DNA from: Oscillospiraceae bacterium
GTDB taxonomy: Bacteria > Bacillota > Clostridia > Oscillospirales > Ruminococcaceae
Direction of reading: 5' to 3'
Assembly (NCBI GenBank): GCA_017427265.1
Contig: JAFRTG010000032.1
Span: 1 to 64,000 of the forward strand
Length of the DNA stretch: 64,000 nucleotides
The notes under the pieces were generated by a model. It saw nothing but the letters and a program-made list of their open reading frames with translations. It had not been told where the DNA came from and searched no databases. A program made the position numbers and the translations under genes. Below, piece by piece: positions 1 to 8,181 of the stretch. Each line of letters begins with the position of its first letter. Position 1 is the stretch's first letter.

Positions 1-168
1 ACCGGAGAGCGCATAGAGAAGCGTCGATTTGCCGGAGCCGGACGCGCCCATGATGACTGTAAATTCCTTTTCACGGATTTCCAGATCGAGATTTTTGATG
101 ATATGCTGCTGAACGCCGCCGTTGGAAAAGCTCTTGCAGAGCTTTTCGGTATGCAGAACAGAACGCAT
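1..168 (-). CDS. ABC transporter ATP-binding protein, BceA/MacB type (partial, N-terminal 56 residues)
   Basis: The first 56 residues of an ABC ATPase are present and the rest lies beyond the window edge. They include the strand ending in [19 protein letters not shown], which is the Walker A motif. The wording is almost the same as in the ATPase at 49214, so a paralogous antimicrobial-peptide exporter ATPase of the MacB/BceA/LolD group is likely, probably followed by an FtsX-type permease. The start ATG at 168 is supported by GAAGGAG eight bases upstream. A TATAAT box on the minus strand lies at 206-201 with no good -35, which suggests an activator-dependent promoter. Confidence 0.85.
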   Translation of the reverse strand, partial: MRSVLHTEKLCKSFSNGGVQQHIIKNLDLEIREKEFTVIMGASGSGKSTLLYALSG

Positions 169-200
169 TGCGATCACTCCTTCGTGTTTGGTATGATTTT

Positions 201-206
201 ATTATA
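201..206 (-). promoter_or_regulatory. -10 box of the ABC ATPase promoter
   Basis: TATAAT on the minus strand lies about 33 bases upstream of the ATPase start. The bases 17 upstream do not resemble TTGACA. Further upstream (244-266) are TTAA/ATAA steps about 11 bases apart, compatible with a response-regulator site, but this is weak. Confidence 0.4.
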
Positions 207-300
207 CACGAAAACGGCTGCGGAGTCTTTACCGGATTCCTATATATTTCTTATCAAAGTCTTAACTGGGGGGACAGGGCTTTTAGTTTGTCGACAGAAT

Positions 301-376
301 GAAATGCCCGGCACTGCCGGGCATTTCGCTTTCCATATTTTTCCGATATTTGAAATGAATTTCCGAAAATCGGAAA
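301..376. repeat. Dispersed intergenic repeat, copy 1 (hairpin plus 25-bp core)
   Basis: A 25-bp near-perfect palindrome (302-326, AAATGCCCGGC...GCCGGGCATTT) is followed after 14 bases by a 25-bp core (341-365) starting TTCCGATATTTG. Both blocks recur in inverted orientation at 36659-36712, where the core matches over all 25 bases. The rest of the 169-606 gap contains only the ATPase promoter and AT-rich sequence. Confidence 0.8.
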
Positions 377-606
377 AGAGAACGATTCGAAAACCCTTTA
401 GTGCGATACAAAAATATCGTAAAAACGCGCTTTTCACGGATGCGACTTTGCGGCGTGTGCGATTTCGTGTGCAGTGAAAAATCTTAGAACGGATTATTCC
501 TTCAAAAGTCGGAAAATGACTGATCATGTGTTCCTATGCAAATATCAGAAAGATCTGCTTCTCGCGCACTTTACGATTTCATAAAAACACCTATTTTACG
601 GCATAT

Positions 607-2175
607 TCAAATGCCGAATCTGATTTCGATGTCTTCGCTGTGATGTGAGATGTAAACGACCTCTATCATCTCAGCGGCAACATCATGTTTTTCCTGCACC
701 GTCAGGGTATCCCACATGGCAAGCGGTTCCGTCAGCGGTTTCGTGTTGATCGCTTTGCGCTTACGAGACTTGGTCTGCAACTTGCGTTCAAGCTCCGATT
801 TCCTGGAGTGCAGCTCTTTGATCCTCTGCTGAATGTAGGCGAACACCACATCATCCGCTTCTGCCATTCTGTCCATTAAGGAACGAATCTCGGTATCCAG
901 TTTCAGAATATCACTCTTGATGCTCTCGGTTTCCATATCGGGAGCATCTTTCTGCTTGTGAGATATTTCAAGACTTTTCATTCGTTCACACATAGCAGAG
1001 TAAATGATCTCCTCAACATCATCAAGCTTAACACTATAATTCCTGCTTACGCACCCACTGACCGTCTGCATACCGCTGTCAAAGAGGTATTTGTATACCT
1101 TCTCCGGCTTCTTCTGCTGAACATTTATCACAACAGCCAGTCCACATTCCTTGCATTTCAACAAACCAACGAGCCATGAATTATTAGCCTTCCTATTTGT
1201 ATGGAATGACCTGCTGTGCTGCTTTTTGTCCTGAACAGTGAGCCATACTGAGCTGTCAACCAAACCTTCGTGATAGCCGATCTTTGCGAATTTCCCACCA
1301 TCAGCGTTATTGTGCAGAAATACTCCGTGAACGCCATCATAAGCATCTACATCGTCAATGATCTCATAGCCCTGCGCTTGGAAGTATGCGTAGACCGCCT
1401 TATCAGCACGAACATAAAGCGGATTTTTCAAGATTGATGACAGTGAGCTGACATTCAACTTGCCGCTGTGACTGTCATTTTTGCCACCGTATTCATCTGT
1501 GCGGAGATAATGTACGCTTTCTTCATGCTCACTAAAATACCTGAGAATATCACGGAGCGAAGTTGACGGTTCAGCATACATCTGATATGCAAGACGAAGT
1601 GCATCAGCCTGTTCTGAGGGGACAAGCACCGAGCCTTTCTTACCGTTCACGGTCATACGCTGAGTGGTATAACCGAAGCTCATTGTGCCGCCCTGATAGA
1701 AACCTGTTTCACGCCCTCTGGTATCATACGCATCTGCCACTCTGCCTGCAATTGTCTCACGCTCAGACTCCGCAAAGTTCAGGAGATTGTTTCGCATCAT
1801 ACGCCCTTCCTTAGTCTCCGTATTGAAAGGCTCGGAGAGCGAGTAAACCGTCACGCCGAGCTTGTCCAGTTCCTCAGAAACATTCAGATAGTCACGCAGA
1901 TTTCTGCTGAAACGGTCATACTTCTTTACAACGATTCGACTGATAAGACCTTCACGGGCATCACTCATCATCTGCTGAAATGCAGGACGGTGTTCGGTAT
2001 CTTTTCCCGAAAATCCGTTATCGCAATACAGGCGGTAAACACAGTCCTCGCCTACATATCTGATGCAATCCTCCTTCTGCGATTCGATGGACAGCGAATT
2101 ATTGTCCCTGTCCGCTACGGAACGGCGGACATAGATCGCAGTCACTCCGCCGTTGTTTGTTACTTTCTTTTTCAT
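607..2175 (-). CDS. Large serine recombinase (site-specific integrase)
   Basis: This 522-residue protein has the serine-recombinase layout. The N-terminal resolvase domain carries the catalytic serine in YVRRSVADRD and the motif KKYDRFSRNLRDYL. A recombinase domain follows (GYTTQRMTV onwards), then a zinc-ribbon stretch with CKEC and a later Cys, and a charged coiled-coil C-terminus. Proteins of this family integrate and excise mobile elements by Ser-DNA intermediates. The start at 2175 is chosen over an ATG at 2301 because GGAGG lies nine bases upstream and the family N-terminus begins here. A promoter lies in a palindrome just upstream. Adjacent DUF4315 and MobC genes mark this as the integrase of a mobilizable or conjugative element. 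Confidence 0.92.
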   Translation of the reverse strand: MKKKVTNNGGVTAIYVRRSVADRDNNSLSIESQKEDCIRYVGEDCVYRLYCDNGFSGKDTEHRPAFQQMMSDAREGLISRIVVKKYDRFSRNLRDYLNVSEELDKLGVTVYSLSEPFNTETKEGRMMRNNLLNFAESERETIAGRVADAYDTRGRETGFYQGGTMSFGYTTQRMTVNGKKGSVLVPSEQADALRLAYQMYAEPSTSLRDILRYFSEHEESVHYLRTDEYGGKNDSHSGKLNVSSLSSILKNPLYVRADKAVYAYFQAQGYEIIDDVDAYDGVHGVFLHNNADGGKFAKIGYHEGLVDSSVWLTVQDKKQHSRSFHTNRKANNSWLVGLLKCKECGLAVVINVQQKKPEKVYKYLFDSGMQTVSGCVSRNYSVKLDDVEEIIYSAMCERMKSLEISHKQKDAPDMETESIKSDILKLDTEIRSLMDRMAEADDVVFAYIQQRIKELHSRKSELERKLQTKSRKRKAINTKPLTEPLAMWDTLTVQEKHDVAAEMIEVVYISHHSEDIEIRFGI

Positions 2176-2195
2176 GTTTATCGACCTCCGATTTA

Positions 2196-2255
2196 TGCAA
2201 TCGACAGCCGATCTTGCTATACTATGATCATAGCGCAAATCGGCTGTCATTGCAA
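2196..2255 (-). promoter_or_regulatory. Recombinase promoter embedded in a long inverted repeat
   Basis: On the minus strand TTGCAA (2255-2250), a 17-base spacer and TATGAT (2232-2227) form a good promoter. The arms TGCAATCGACAGCCGAT (from 2197) and ATCGGCTGTCATTGCA (to about 2254) are inverted repeats with a one-base difference, and CTATGATCATAG at the centre is a perfect 12-bp palindrome covering the -10. This layout suggests an operator, or a recombinase binding site, that would regulate the recombinase. Confidence 0.65.
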
Positions 2256-2269
2256 TAGGTTTTTGCAAA

Positions 2270-2490
2270 TTATTCCGATTTATGCTGAGTGAGAATGTCA
2301 TAAATGTGGTTGATCTTTTCCTGTCTTACCACATCTGAAACATTATCAGGGTAGGAGATGTAAATCTTCGTACCCTTTGCAGTTGTAATAACCTTATCTG
2401 CCTTTTCTCTCTCTGCGACAGTTGAGTTATTGCTCGTTCTACACTATCCTTTCCGACAGCTCGATCCACTTTCACACTTCCTGCTGTCAT
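2270..2490 (-). pseudogene. Small mobile-element gene with a frameshift (about 72 residues)
   Basis: One minus-strand frame starts with ATG at 2490 (MTAGSVKVDRAVGKDSVERA) and a second frame ends at 2270 (KVITTAKGTKIYISYPDNV ... LTQHKSE). The second half has no start codon of its own. A single one-base shift in the AGAGAGAGAAAAGG tract near 2406 would join them into about 72 residues. I do not recognise the product. It sits directly upstream of the recombinase promoter and was probably an element gene. Confidence 0.45.
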
Positions 2491-2556
2491 AATCCTAAAA
2501 AATCGTTCCCGTATTATTACGGGGAAATGCCTTTTGACCGTTCAGGCATTTTTGAA

Positions 2557-2937
2557 TCAGTCGGTCAGCGCTTCACCATAGAACTTGATCTCGTCATCGT
2601 CCTCTGTAGTGCCCTCGGAAGTATCACTATCCGAGCTGTCCTTATTCTTGCTGTCACCGTCCTTGCCGCTATCGTCAGTAGGGATACCGACCATTTCAAG
2701 CAACTCGGAATCCGACAGACCGCTTGCACGGAGTTTCTGCAAAAGGGAATGCTCCGCATTGATGATGTCATCAAGCTCACGGGGCTTGCAGTTGAACTGC
2801 TCCGCCATCGCAAGACGGTTCGCTTCTTTCAGCTTCTCCTCAAGCTCCTGCTTCTTGGCAGTATCAGTGGCGATGCGTTTCGTCAGTTCCTCGATCCGAG
2901 CAACGAGCTTATCACGCTTCTCTGCATAGATACCCAT
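2557..2937 (-). CDS. DUF4315-like conjugative-element protein
   Basis: This 126-residue protein begins MGIYAEKRDKLVARIEELTK, continues as a charged coiled coil to about residue 45, then reads AEQFNCKPRELDDIINAE and ends in a long Ser/Asp/Glu-rich tail. This resembles the DUF4315 family carried by many Firmicutes integrative elements, normally under 100 residues; the acidic tail makes this one longer. GAGGTGATT precedes the start. Its function is not known. It is divergent from the MobC gene across an oriT-like leader, as in related elements. Confidence 0.7.
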   Translation of the reverse strand: MGIYAEKRDKLVARIEELTKRIATDTAKKQELEEKLKEANRLAMAEQFNCKPRELDDIINAEHSLLQKLRASGLSDSELLEMVGIPTDDSGKDGDSKNKDSSDSDTSEGTTEDDDEIKFYGEALTD

Positions 2938-3239
2938 TCATAATCACCTCGCTCTCTCTTTATTATTTTTATTTCTGTTCCATGAGCCGAAGCTCTGATT
3001 TCTCCTTTTCATACTCCAATTATAGCGCGCAATACCATTAAAAATCTATTCGCATACCAGACAAACTTTTCTCAACAATGCCAGAAATCGGAGCAATCGA
3101 ATTTTCAGAAATGTGCAGTTATGAGGGGGTTACGATACCCTGAGAGCATAGAAACCCGCAACTGTCATTTTGACGAATACCCGATTTTCGATTCATTGAC
3201 TTTTTGAGATTTATCCAGTATATTTATCATAGGGACGGC

Positions 3240-3460
3240 GACGGAGCGATCCGACACAGAGAAAAACAGTCGCTGGCGCTCCGATTCCTCACACGGAAGT
3301 GAGGAAAACAGCAGAGCCGACAGGCTCATATGCAAAATAGCCCCGCAGGGGCTAACACAAATCGCAAGCTCGGCAAATCGTGGGCGCACATTCGTGACAC
3401 CCCCAATTCGCACCGCTTGCAAGAGGGACACCCCTTGAACCCCGTCCACAGAAATATAAA
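3240..3460. other. oriT-like leader with hairpins upstream of mobC
   Basis: The gap 2938-3480 has no gene. It holds the inverted repeats CCTCAC-N6-GTGAGG (3287-3304) and TAGCCCC-GCA-GGGGCTA (3338-3354), then a C-rich stretch with GGGACACCCCTTGAACCCC near 3423-3441. Hairpins followed by such a C-rich run directly before mobC are typical of transfer origins in Clostridia elements. The nic site cannot be fixed by eye. Confidence 0.45.
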
Positions 3461-3480
3461 AAGAAAGGTTGACACCAATA

Positions 3481-3776
3481 TGAACGAAACAGAAAACAAG
3501 AACCGCCGTGATCTCTACTTGAAAATCCGAGTGAACCGTGAGGAGCTTGAAGCCATTGACCGCAAATTTCGTAACAGCGGAATGAAGTCACGGAGCGAAT
3601 TTGTCAGGGCAATGATCTTTGAGGGCTACATCGTGCAGTTCAGCGAGGACAAGATGAACGAGCTTCTCAAACTTGCAAGGAGCATTTCAAACAATGTGAA
3701 CCAAATCGCCGTCCGAGCAAACAGCGGCGGTAGGGTGTACGCTGATGAACCTACCCGAACACCTTACGAACCATAA
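3481..3776 (+). CDS. MobC-like relaxosome protein, C-terminus truncated
   Basis: This product of about 98 residues has an N-terminal ribbon-helix-helix-like region (LKIRVNREELEAIDRKFRNS, then SRSEFVRAMIFEGY) and the MobC signature SISNNVNQIAVRANSGGRVYA. MobC proteins bind oriT and help the relaxase. After RVYADE the sequence turns into TRTPYEP and stops, where the family normally goes on with a helix, so the 3' end appears replaced. No relaxase follows, which indicates that the mobilization module is broken. The ATG at 3481 follows AAGAAAGG. Confidence 0.72.
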
Positions 3777-3808
3777 AAAAATGCGATAAACAGACGATTT
3801 TGCTATGT

Positions 3809-3846
3809 AAGAGCTGTTCTCAAGCCGAAGAACAGCTCTTTATCTT
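3809..3846 (+). terminator. Terminator after mobC remnant
   Basis: The 12-bp arms AAGAGCTGTTCT and AGAACAGCTCTT (3809-3820 and 3829-3840) are followed by TATCTTTT. Confidence 0.75.
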
Positions 3847-3855
3847 TTCTGCCGA

Positions 3856-3884
3856 TTGACCTTTGCTCAGAACTATGCTATAAT
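3856..3884 (+). promoter_or_regulatory. Promoter of the response regulator gene
   Basis: TTGACC (3856-3861), a 17-base spacer and TATAAT (3879-3884) lie 36 bases before the start codon. Confidence 0.75.
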
Positions 3885-3919
3885 TATTACAACAAACACA
3901 TTCATTCGGGAGGTGTGCC

Positions 3920-4609
3920 ATGAAAAAGATACTGACTGCCGAGGACGACAGGGAGATAAACCACCTTATATGTGAATACCTGTCCTCGCAGAACTATGAA
4001 ACGCTGTCGGCACTGAACGGACTTGATGCCGTCCGTATCGTCCGGGAACAGAGTGACTTGTCGCTCCTGATACTTGACCTGATGCTGCCGTTTCAGAGCG
4101 GTGATATGGTTTTGCAGAAGATACGGGAATTTTCCGATATTCCAGTGATCGTGGTGTCGGCAAAAAGTGAGACACGCTCAAAGATAGACCTGATAAGAAT
4201 GGGTGCTGATGATTACATCACAAAGCCATTTGACCTTGACGAGCTGCTTGTGCGTGTGGAAGCAGTTCTGCGGAGATACGAGGGAAATCCCCATAAGCAA
4301 GATGAAGCAAAAACACTGATCTATAAAAATCTATCACTTGACATCACGGCAGGAAATGCAGCCGTCTGCGGCAAAACACTCATTCTGACAAGTAAGGAAT
4401 TTGCGATTCTGGAGCTGATGCTCAAAACTCCCACAAAACTGTGGTCGAAGGCGAACCTCTTCGAGAGCGTGTGGGGAGAGAATTATATCACCGATGATAA
4501 CACCGTAAAAGTCCACATGAGCAATATCCGTTCCAAGCTCAAAAAGCTCGATCCCGACAATGAGTATATCGAAACGGTCTGGGGTATGGGCTATCGTCTT
4601 GTAACTTAA
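3920..4609 (+). CDS. OmpR-family response regulator
   Basis: This 229-residue DNA-binding regulator has a receiver domain at about 1-115, with the phosphoacceptor Asp in LLILDLMLPFQSGD and the conserved Lys in DYITKPF. A winged-helix domain at about 130-229 ends VKVHMSNIRSKL ... WGMGYRLV. It is the first gene of a four-gene cassette with an ABC ATPase, a permease and a histidine kinase, the arrangement of bacitracin/lantibiotic self-protection modules. GGGAGGTG precedes the ATG. Tandem 17-base direct repeats overlapping its stop codon probably bind this regulator. Confidence 0.93.
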   Translation: MKKILTAEDDREINHLICEYLSSQNYETLSALNGLDAVRIVREQSDLSLLILDLMLPFQSGDMVLQKIREFSDIPVIVVSAKSETRSKIDLIRMGADDYITKPFDLDELLVRVEAVLRRYEGNPHKQDEAKTLIYKNLSLDITAGNAAVCGKTLILTSKEFAILELMLKTPTKLWSKANLFESVWGENYITDDNTVKVHMSNIRSKLKKLDPDNEYIETVWGMGYRLVT

Positions 4610-4660
4610 CCTTTTCTTTACTATTCGCTTAACCTTTTCTTTACCTTTGGTTGTTAGAAT
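4605..4660 (+). promoter_or_regulatory. Response-regulator box (tandem direct repeats) and -10
   Basis: CTTAACCTTTTCTTTAC occurs twice without mismatch, at 4605-4621 and 4628-4644, with starts 23 bases apart. TAGAAT at 4655-4660 serves as a -10, and the second repeat takes the place of a -35. This is the usual geometry for activation by an OmpR-type regulator, so the ABC genes are probably induced through the regulator encoded just upstream. Confidence 0.7.
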
Positions 4661-4690
4661 GGATGTAGTAAAACGAAAGGGGGCGGCGCT

Positions 4691-5605
4691 ATGGGAAATA
4701 GCGTGATAACCATGCGGGGACTTTGCAAGTCCTACAAAAAGCAGGAAGTCCTGCACGATTTCAGTCTGAACTTGGAACGCGGGCATATCTGCGGGCTGAT
4801 CGGGCCGAACGGCGCAGGCAAGACCACGATCATGAAGATACTGGCGGGATTTTTCTTTCCGTCAAGGGGCGAGCTGGAACTGTACGGCAGTCCCGATCAC
4901 CTTGACGATTCCCGTGCCAGAATGAGCTTTATGATCGAACAGCCGATCATTGCAGGCTCAATGACAGCCCGTCAGAATCTTGAATATATCCGCTATCTTC
5001 GGGGGTATCCCGATGAAAAGCGCATTGATGAGATACTGGATCTTGTCGGGCTTGCAAACACAGGAAAAAAGCGCGCTAATAAATTCTCTCTTGGCATGAA
5101 ACAACGCCTCGGTATCGGTATGGCACTTCTACCAAAGCCCGAGATCATGGTGCTGGACGAGCCTGTGAACGGGCTTGATCCGGAGGGTATTGTGGAAGTC
5201 CGTCAACTCATCAAGCGTATGCAGGAGGAATGGGGCGTGACGGTTCTGATTTCCAGCCACCTACTGTCGGAGCTTTCCGAGCTTTGCACCGATTTCTCGA
5301 TTATCAGTCACGGCGAACTGATTGAAAATCTCAGCCGTGAGGAACTGCTTATCAGGTGCAGAAATCACATTGCCCTGCGGACGGACGACATCAACAAGAC
5401 GGCGGCGATACTTGAAGATAAGCTGCAAATTGCCGATTACAAGGTCATTCACGGCGAGGAAATCCATATTTTTGAGCGACTCGGCGAGATTCTGCACATC
5501 TCAAAAACGCTGACCGATTCGGGGCTTGTCATCACAAAGCTGAATGAGGAAGGTCAGAACTTAGAGGACTATTATCTCGAAAAGGCAGGTGGCAGAAATG
5601 AATAA
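4691..5605 (+). CDS. ABC transporter ATP-binding protein, lantibiotic-immunity type
   Basis: This 304-residue ATPase carries Walker A (GPNGAGKT), the signature FSLGMKQRLGIG and Walker B with the following glutamate (IMVLDEPVNGLDPEG). It also has the C-terminal extension of about 90 residues found in BcrA/LanF/NatA-like ATPases. These energise export of bacitracin, lantibiotics or similar peptides. The start is preceded by AAAGGGGGCGG. It overlaps the permease coding region by a few bases, which indicates translational coupling. The substrate cannot be read from sequence. Confidence 0.92.
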   Translation: MGNSVITMRGLCKSYKKQEVLHDFSLNLERGHICGLIGPNGAGKTTIMKILAGFFFPSRGELELYGSPDHLDDSRARMSFMIEQPIIAGSMTARQNLEYIRYLRGYPDEKRIDEILDLVGLANTGKKRANKFSLGMKQRLGIGMALLPKPEIMVLDEPVNGLDPEGIVEVRQLIKRMQEEWGVTVLISSHLLSELSELCTDFSIISHGELIENLSREELLIRCRNHIALRTDDINKTAAILEDKLQIADYKVIHGEEIHIFERLGEILHISKTLTDSGLVITKLNEEGQNLEDYYLEKAGGRNE

Positions 5606-6275
5606 TATCATCAAGTCACAAATGTTTATCATGAAGCAGAAGATCGTTTCGCTGACCGTCATATTCATAGCCGCTGTTGTGGTAATAGCATCAGGATTTT
5701 TGCTTGACCCGAATCCGGGAGAAGCCTTTTCACAGCCGGGATCTATGGCGATGTTCATTGTCATGTGTATTCCCGGCATGGTAATATCCTATTCTTATTC
5801 TGAAAGAATACAAATGTATGAAGTTATGGCAGGTTTCCGACCGCACCAGATCATTCTCGGAAAAACTCTTGTGATACTGCCACCGCTTTTCGCTTTTCTT
5901 GCAGCATCAGCGATCATAAGCCTTATCAATGACAACAGTCCGCAGACAGTGGAACGGCTTTTGCTCTATTGTATCCTATGCGTCAGGGCAACGCTTTGTA
6001 TCGTCTTTCTCAGTCCACTGCTAAAGATAGGTACATTCGCTCCGTTATTTAGCGTGATGCTGCTTATGGTGAATGGCTCTGACATGGGAGCACTGGCACG
6101 TTCTCCGCTGTCTCTGCTCTGCTTCGGGCAGTGTGCGCTGCTTGTTCGTGACATCACCGAAGGCTTTGTGATAAGGGTCATTGTCTCGGCAGTTGTTTCC
6201 TGTGCAATATACTATCTCATTGGCTATTTCACGCTGAAAAAGAAAATTAACCTTGAACCGCATCAGCTCACATAA
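5598..6275 (+). CDS. ABC-2 type permease, lantibiotic-immunity type
   Basis: This membrane protein of about 225 residues has six hydrophobic segments (the first about VSLTVIFIAAVVVIASGFLL) and lacks an ATPase domain. Size, topology and position after a BcrA-like ATPase fit the LanE/LanG or BcrB permease role. The ATG at 5598 is preferred to a GTG at 5589 because of GGTGG just upstream. It overlaps the ATPase gene and ends 18 bases before the kinase gene. Confidence 0.82.
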   Translation: MNNIIKSQMFIMKQKIVSLTVIFIAAVVVIASGFLLDPNPGEAFSQPGSMAMFIVMCIPGMVISYSYSERIQMYEVMAGFRPHQIILGKTLVILPPLFAFLAASAIISLINDNSPQTVERLLLYCILCVRATLCIVFLSPLLKIGTFAPLFSVMLLMVNGSDMGALARSPLSLLCFGQCALLVRDITEGFVIRVIVSAVVSCAIYYLIGYFTLKKKINLEPHQLT

Positions 6276-6293
6276 AGAAAGGAGGCACACGCG

Positions 6294-7190
6294 ATGGAAA
6301 TTCTGCTCGGAACGGTCTGCGTGTGCCTCCTTGTGATTCTGTGTGTACTGCTGTGGAAATATATCTCGCTGAAACGCAATATCCGTCACTTCTCGCAGGA
6401 GCTTGAAAAGCTGAAAGACAGCGATTACAGACAGACTATAAAGGTCACGGATTTTGATAAGGATTTAGTTGAACTCGCCGTCAAGGTCAATGAGCATACC
6501 GATATTCAGCGGCAGCTCGGCGTGGAATATGAGAATAGCAGAAAACAGCTTGGTACTGTCATTTCCGGTATCTCCCACGACTTCCGAACACCGCTGACGG
6601 CATCACTCGGCTATCTGCAAATGATCGAGAAAAGCGGTGAGCTGTCCGATAAGAATGCAGAGTATCTTGCAATCGCCATGCAGAAGAATCAATATCTCAA
6701 AGCGCTTTCCGATGAATTTTTCGAGCTGACGAAGATCGAAAACGGCAAAGAAGAATTAGACCTTGATGCAGTCAATCTCAGCTATCTCCTGACCGAAACG
6801 GTACTTGAACAGCATTCATGGATAGCGGATAAAAATATCGCAACGGATTTTGAAATTTCCGACGGTATCATGATTCAGGCTGATGTGCATTGTCTGACAA
6901 GGATACTGAATAATCTCATGTCCAATGCACAGAAATACACCTCTGACAGCTTCGGCGTTAAGCTGAAACAGGACGGTGATTGTGTGGTATTATGTGTATC
7001 CAATAGCATTGCGGACAGCACATCACTCGATGTTGACAGAGTGTTCGAGCCGTTCTACCGTATGGATGCACGGACGGCAGGCGGCAGCGGACTGGGGTTG
7101 TATGTCGTGAAGCTGTTATGTGACAGGCTCGGCTGGTCTGTCGGAGCAGAACTGAATGATACTGTCTTTGCTGTAACAATATTGATTTGA
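6294..7190 (+). CDS. Sensor histidine kinase of the lantibiotic-type cassette
   Basis: This 298-residue kinase has a single membrane segment at about residues 3-24 and no extracellular sensor loop of any size. It has the phosphoacceptor motif SGISHDFRTPLTASLGYL, the N-box NNLMSNAQKY and the G-box GGSGLGLYVVK. Kinases with almost no sensor domain next to an ABC exporter usually sense through the transporter. GAAAGGAGG lies nine bases before the ATG. It is the last gene of the cassette and is followed by two terminators. Confidence 0.93.
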   Translation: MEILLGTVCVCLLVILCVLLWKYISLKRNIRHFSQELEKLKDSDYRQTIKVTDFDKDLVELAVKVNEHTDIQRQLGVEYENSRKQLGTVISGISHDFRTPLTASLGYLQMIEKSGELSDKNAEYLAIAMQKNQYLKALSDEFFELTKIENGKEELDLDAVNLSYLLTETVLEQHSWIADKNIATDFEISDGIMIQADVHCLTRILNNLMSNAQKYTSDSFGVKLKQDGDCVVLCVSNSIADSTSLDVDRVFEPFYRMDARTAGGSGLGLYVVKLLCDRLGWSVGAELNDTVFAVTILI

Positions 7191-7196
7191 ACACCC

Positions 7197-7226
7197 GGCT
7201 CGGAGAACACTCTCTGAGCCTTTTTT
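7197..7226 (+). terminator. Terminator of the kinase operon
   Basis: GGCTCGGAGA pairs with TCTCTGAGCC (one mismatch) and is followed by TTTTTT. Confidence 0.8.
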
Positions 7227-7276
7227 CTTCCTCATGCACGATGTGGAGATGCTGATCGATTGAATCTCAGAAATAA

Positions 7277-7323
7277 GGCCCACCGCCGGTGAAGTTGCTA
7301 TCACTGGCGGTGGGCCGTGTTTT
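7277..7323. terminator. Second strong hairpin terminator
   Basis: The 16-bp arms GGCCCACCGCCGGTGA and TCACTGGCGGTGGGCC (one G:U pair) are followed by GTGTTTTTC. Confidence 0.75.
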
Positions 7324-7413
7324 TCTCATATGTATGAATGGTGCAAAATAAGTTGAGCGGATTTTCACAGTTCTTGGGAACAAATCAGACCTGTACGCTT
7401 CTCCGTCCGGTGG

Positions 7414-7944
7414 TCATTTCACCGTATCCTTCTCCAGCCCCTTCCAACCGAACCGTATAACTGATATCAGGATAGACAGAATCGTGATTGATTCACTCAC
7501 CAGTCCGCCCCATGAATTTACGATAATATCGTAGATCAGCCAGCAGGGCGATGCGCAGGTGAGGTTTACAAGACGGATATTCCGGGGGCTGTTCGTCCAG
7601 TACACAAAGGTGCTGAATACCGATGCAATAAACGCAAGCAGGCTGACCGGTCCGTTCCATGTAACGAACAGGATGATTGTAAACAGGACTGCAATGATGA
7701 CAGGGCAGCCTTTCCACCGTACCCATTTCCAGTCATTGTATTTCATCATCAGTGCATTGCGCAGGATATTGACTGCAAGGCTCAGACAGCCGCTGAATGC
7801 ATCCAGTAAGAAGAATTGCAGGCAGAACAGTGCCGAACCTATAAGCTGGAGCAGAAACAGCCAGCGATTCGATTTGATCTGATAGGACAGGATAAACGCA
7901 GCAACTGCGATAAAGCCTATGCCCTGAATGATAATTGGTGACAT
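7414..7944 (-). CDS. YgjV-like inner membrane protein
   Basis: This 176-residue protein is almost entirely hydrophobic, with five or six membrane segments. It begins MSPIIIQGIGFIAVAAFILSYQ and contains the WTNSPRNIRLVNL and CWLIYDIIVNSW stretches typical of the YgjV family. Family function is not established. The gene follows a small ORF on the same strand and may be the last gene of the exonuclease-SDR run. Confidence 0.8.
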   Translation of the reverse strand: MSPIIIQGIGFIAVAAFILSYQIKSNRWLFLLQLIGSALFCLQFFLLDAFSGCLSLAVNILRNALMMKYNDWKWVRWKGCPVIIAVLFTIILFVTWNGPVSLLAFIASVFSTFVYWTNSPRNIRLVNLTCASPCWLIYDIIVNSWGGLVSESITILSILISVIRFGWKGLEKDTVK

Positions 7945-7965
7945 TGAAATACTTCCGATATCCTA

Positions 7966-8181
7966 TTATTCGTAATCGACGGGCTTCTTCCCGATCAGCT
8001 CGACTAAATTTTTCTCCTGACTGTCCGGATACAGATCCTTTACATGGTCAAATATCCGCTGCCATGATTCCGTCGGCTCTTCACTGTAGGCACTCGTCAG
8101 AAGATCATACCCCCAGATTGCTTCCGGTGGACGATGCCTATTCAATGGTAATTTCCGGCAAATAACTCCAGCCGTTATCAC
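7966..8181 (-). pseudogene. Short ORF, probable gene fragment
   Basis: The frame reads RPPEAIWGYDLLTSAYSEEP to a stop at 7966 and looks like coding sequence: soluble, acidic, with no low-complexity stretch. Its only start, GTG at 8181, lies inside the SDR gene with no ribosome binding site. It is most simply the 3' end of a lost gene, or a short protein translated by coupling. I do not recognise the family. Confidence 0.35.
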
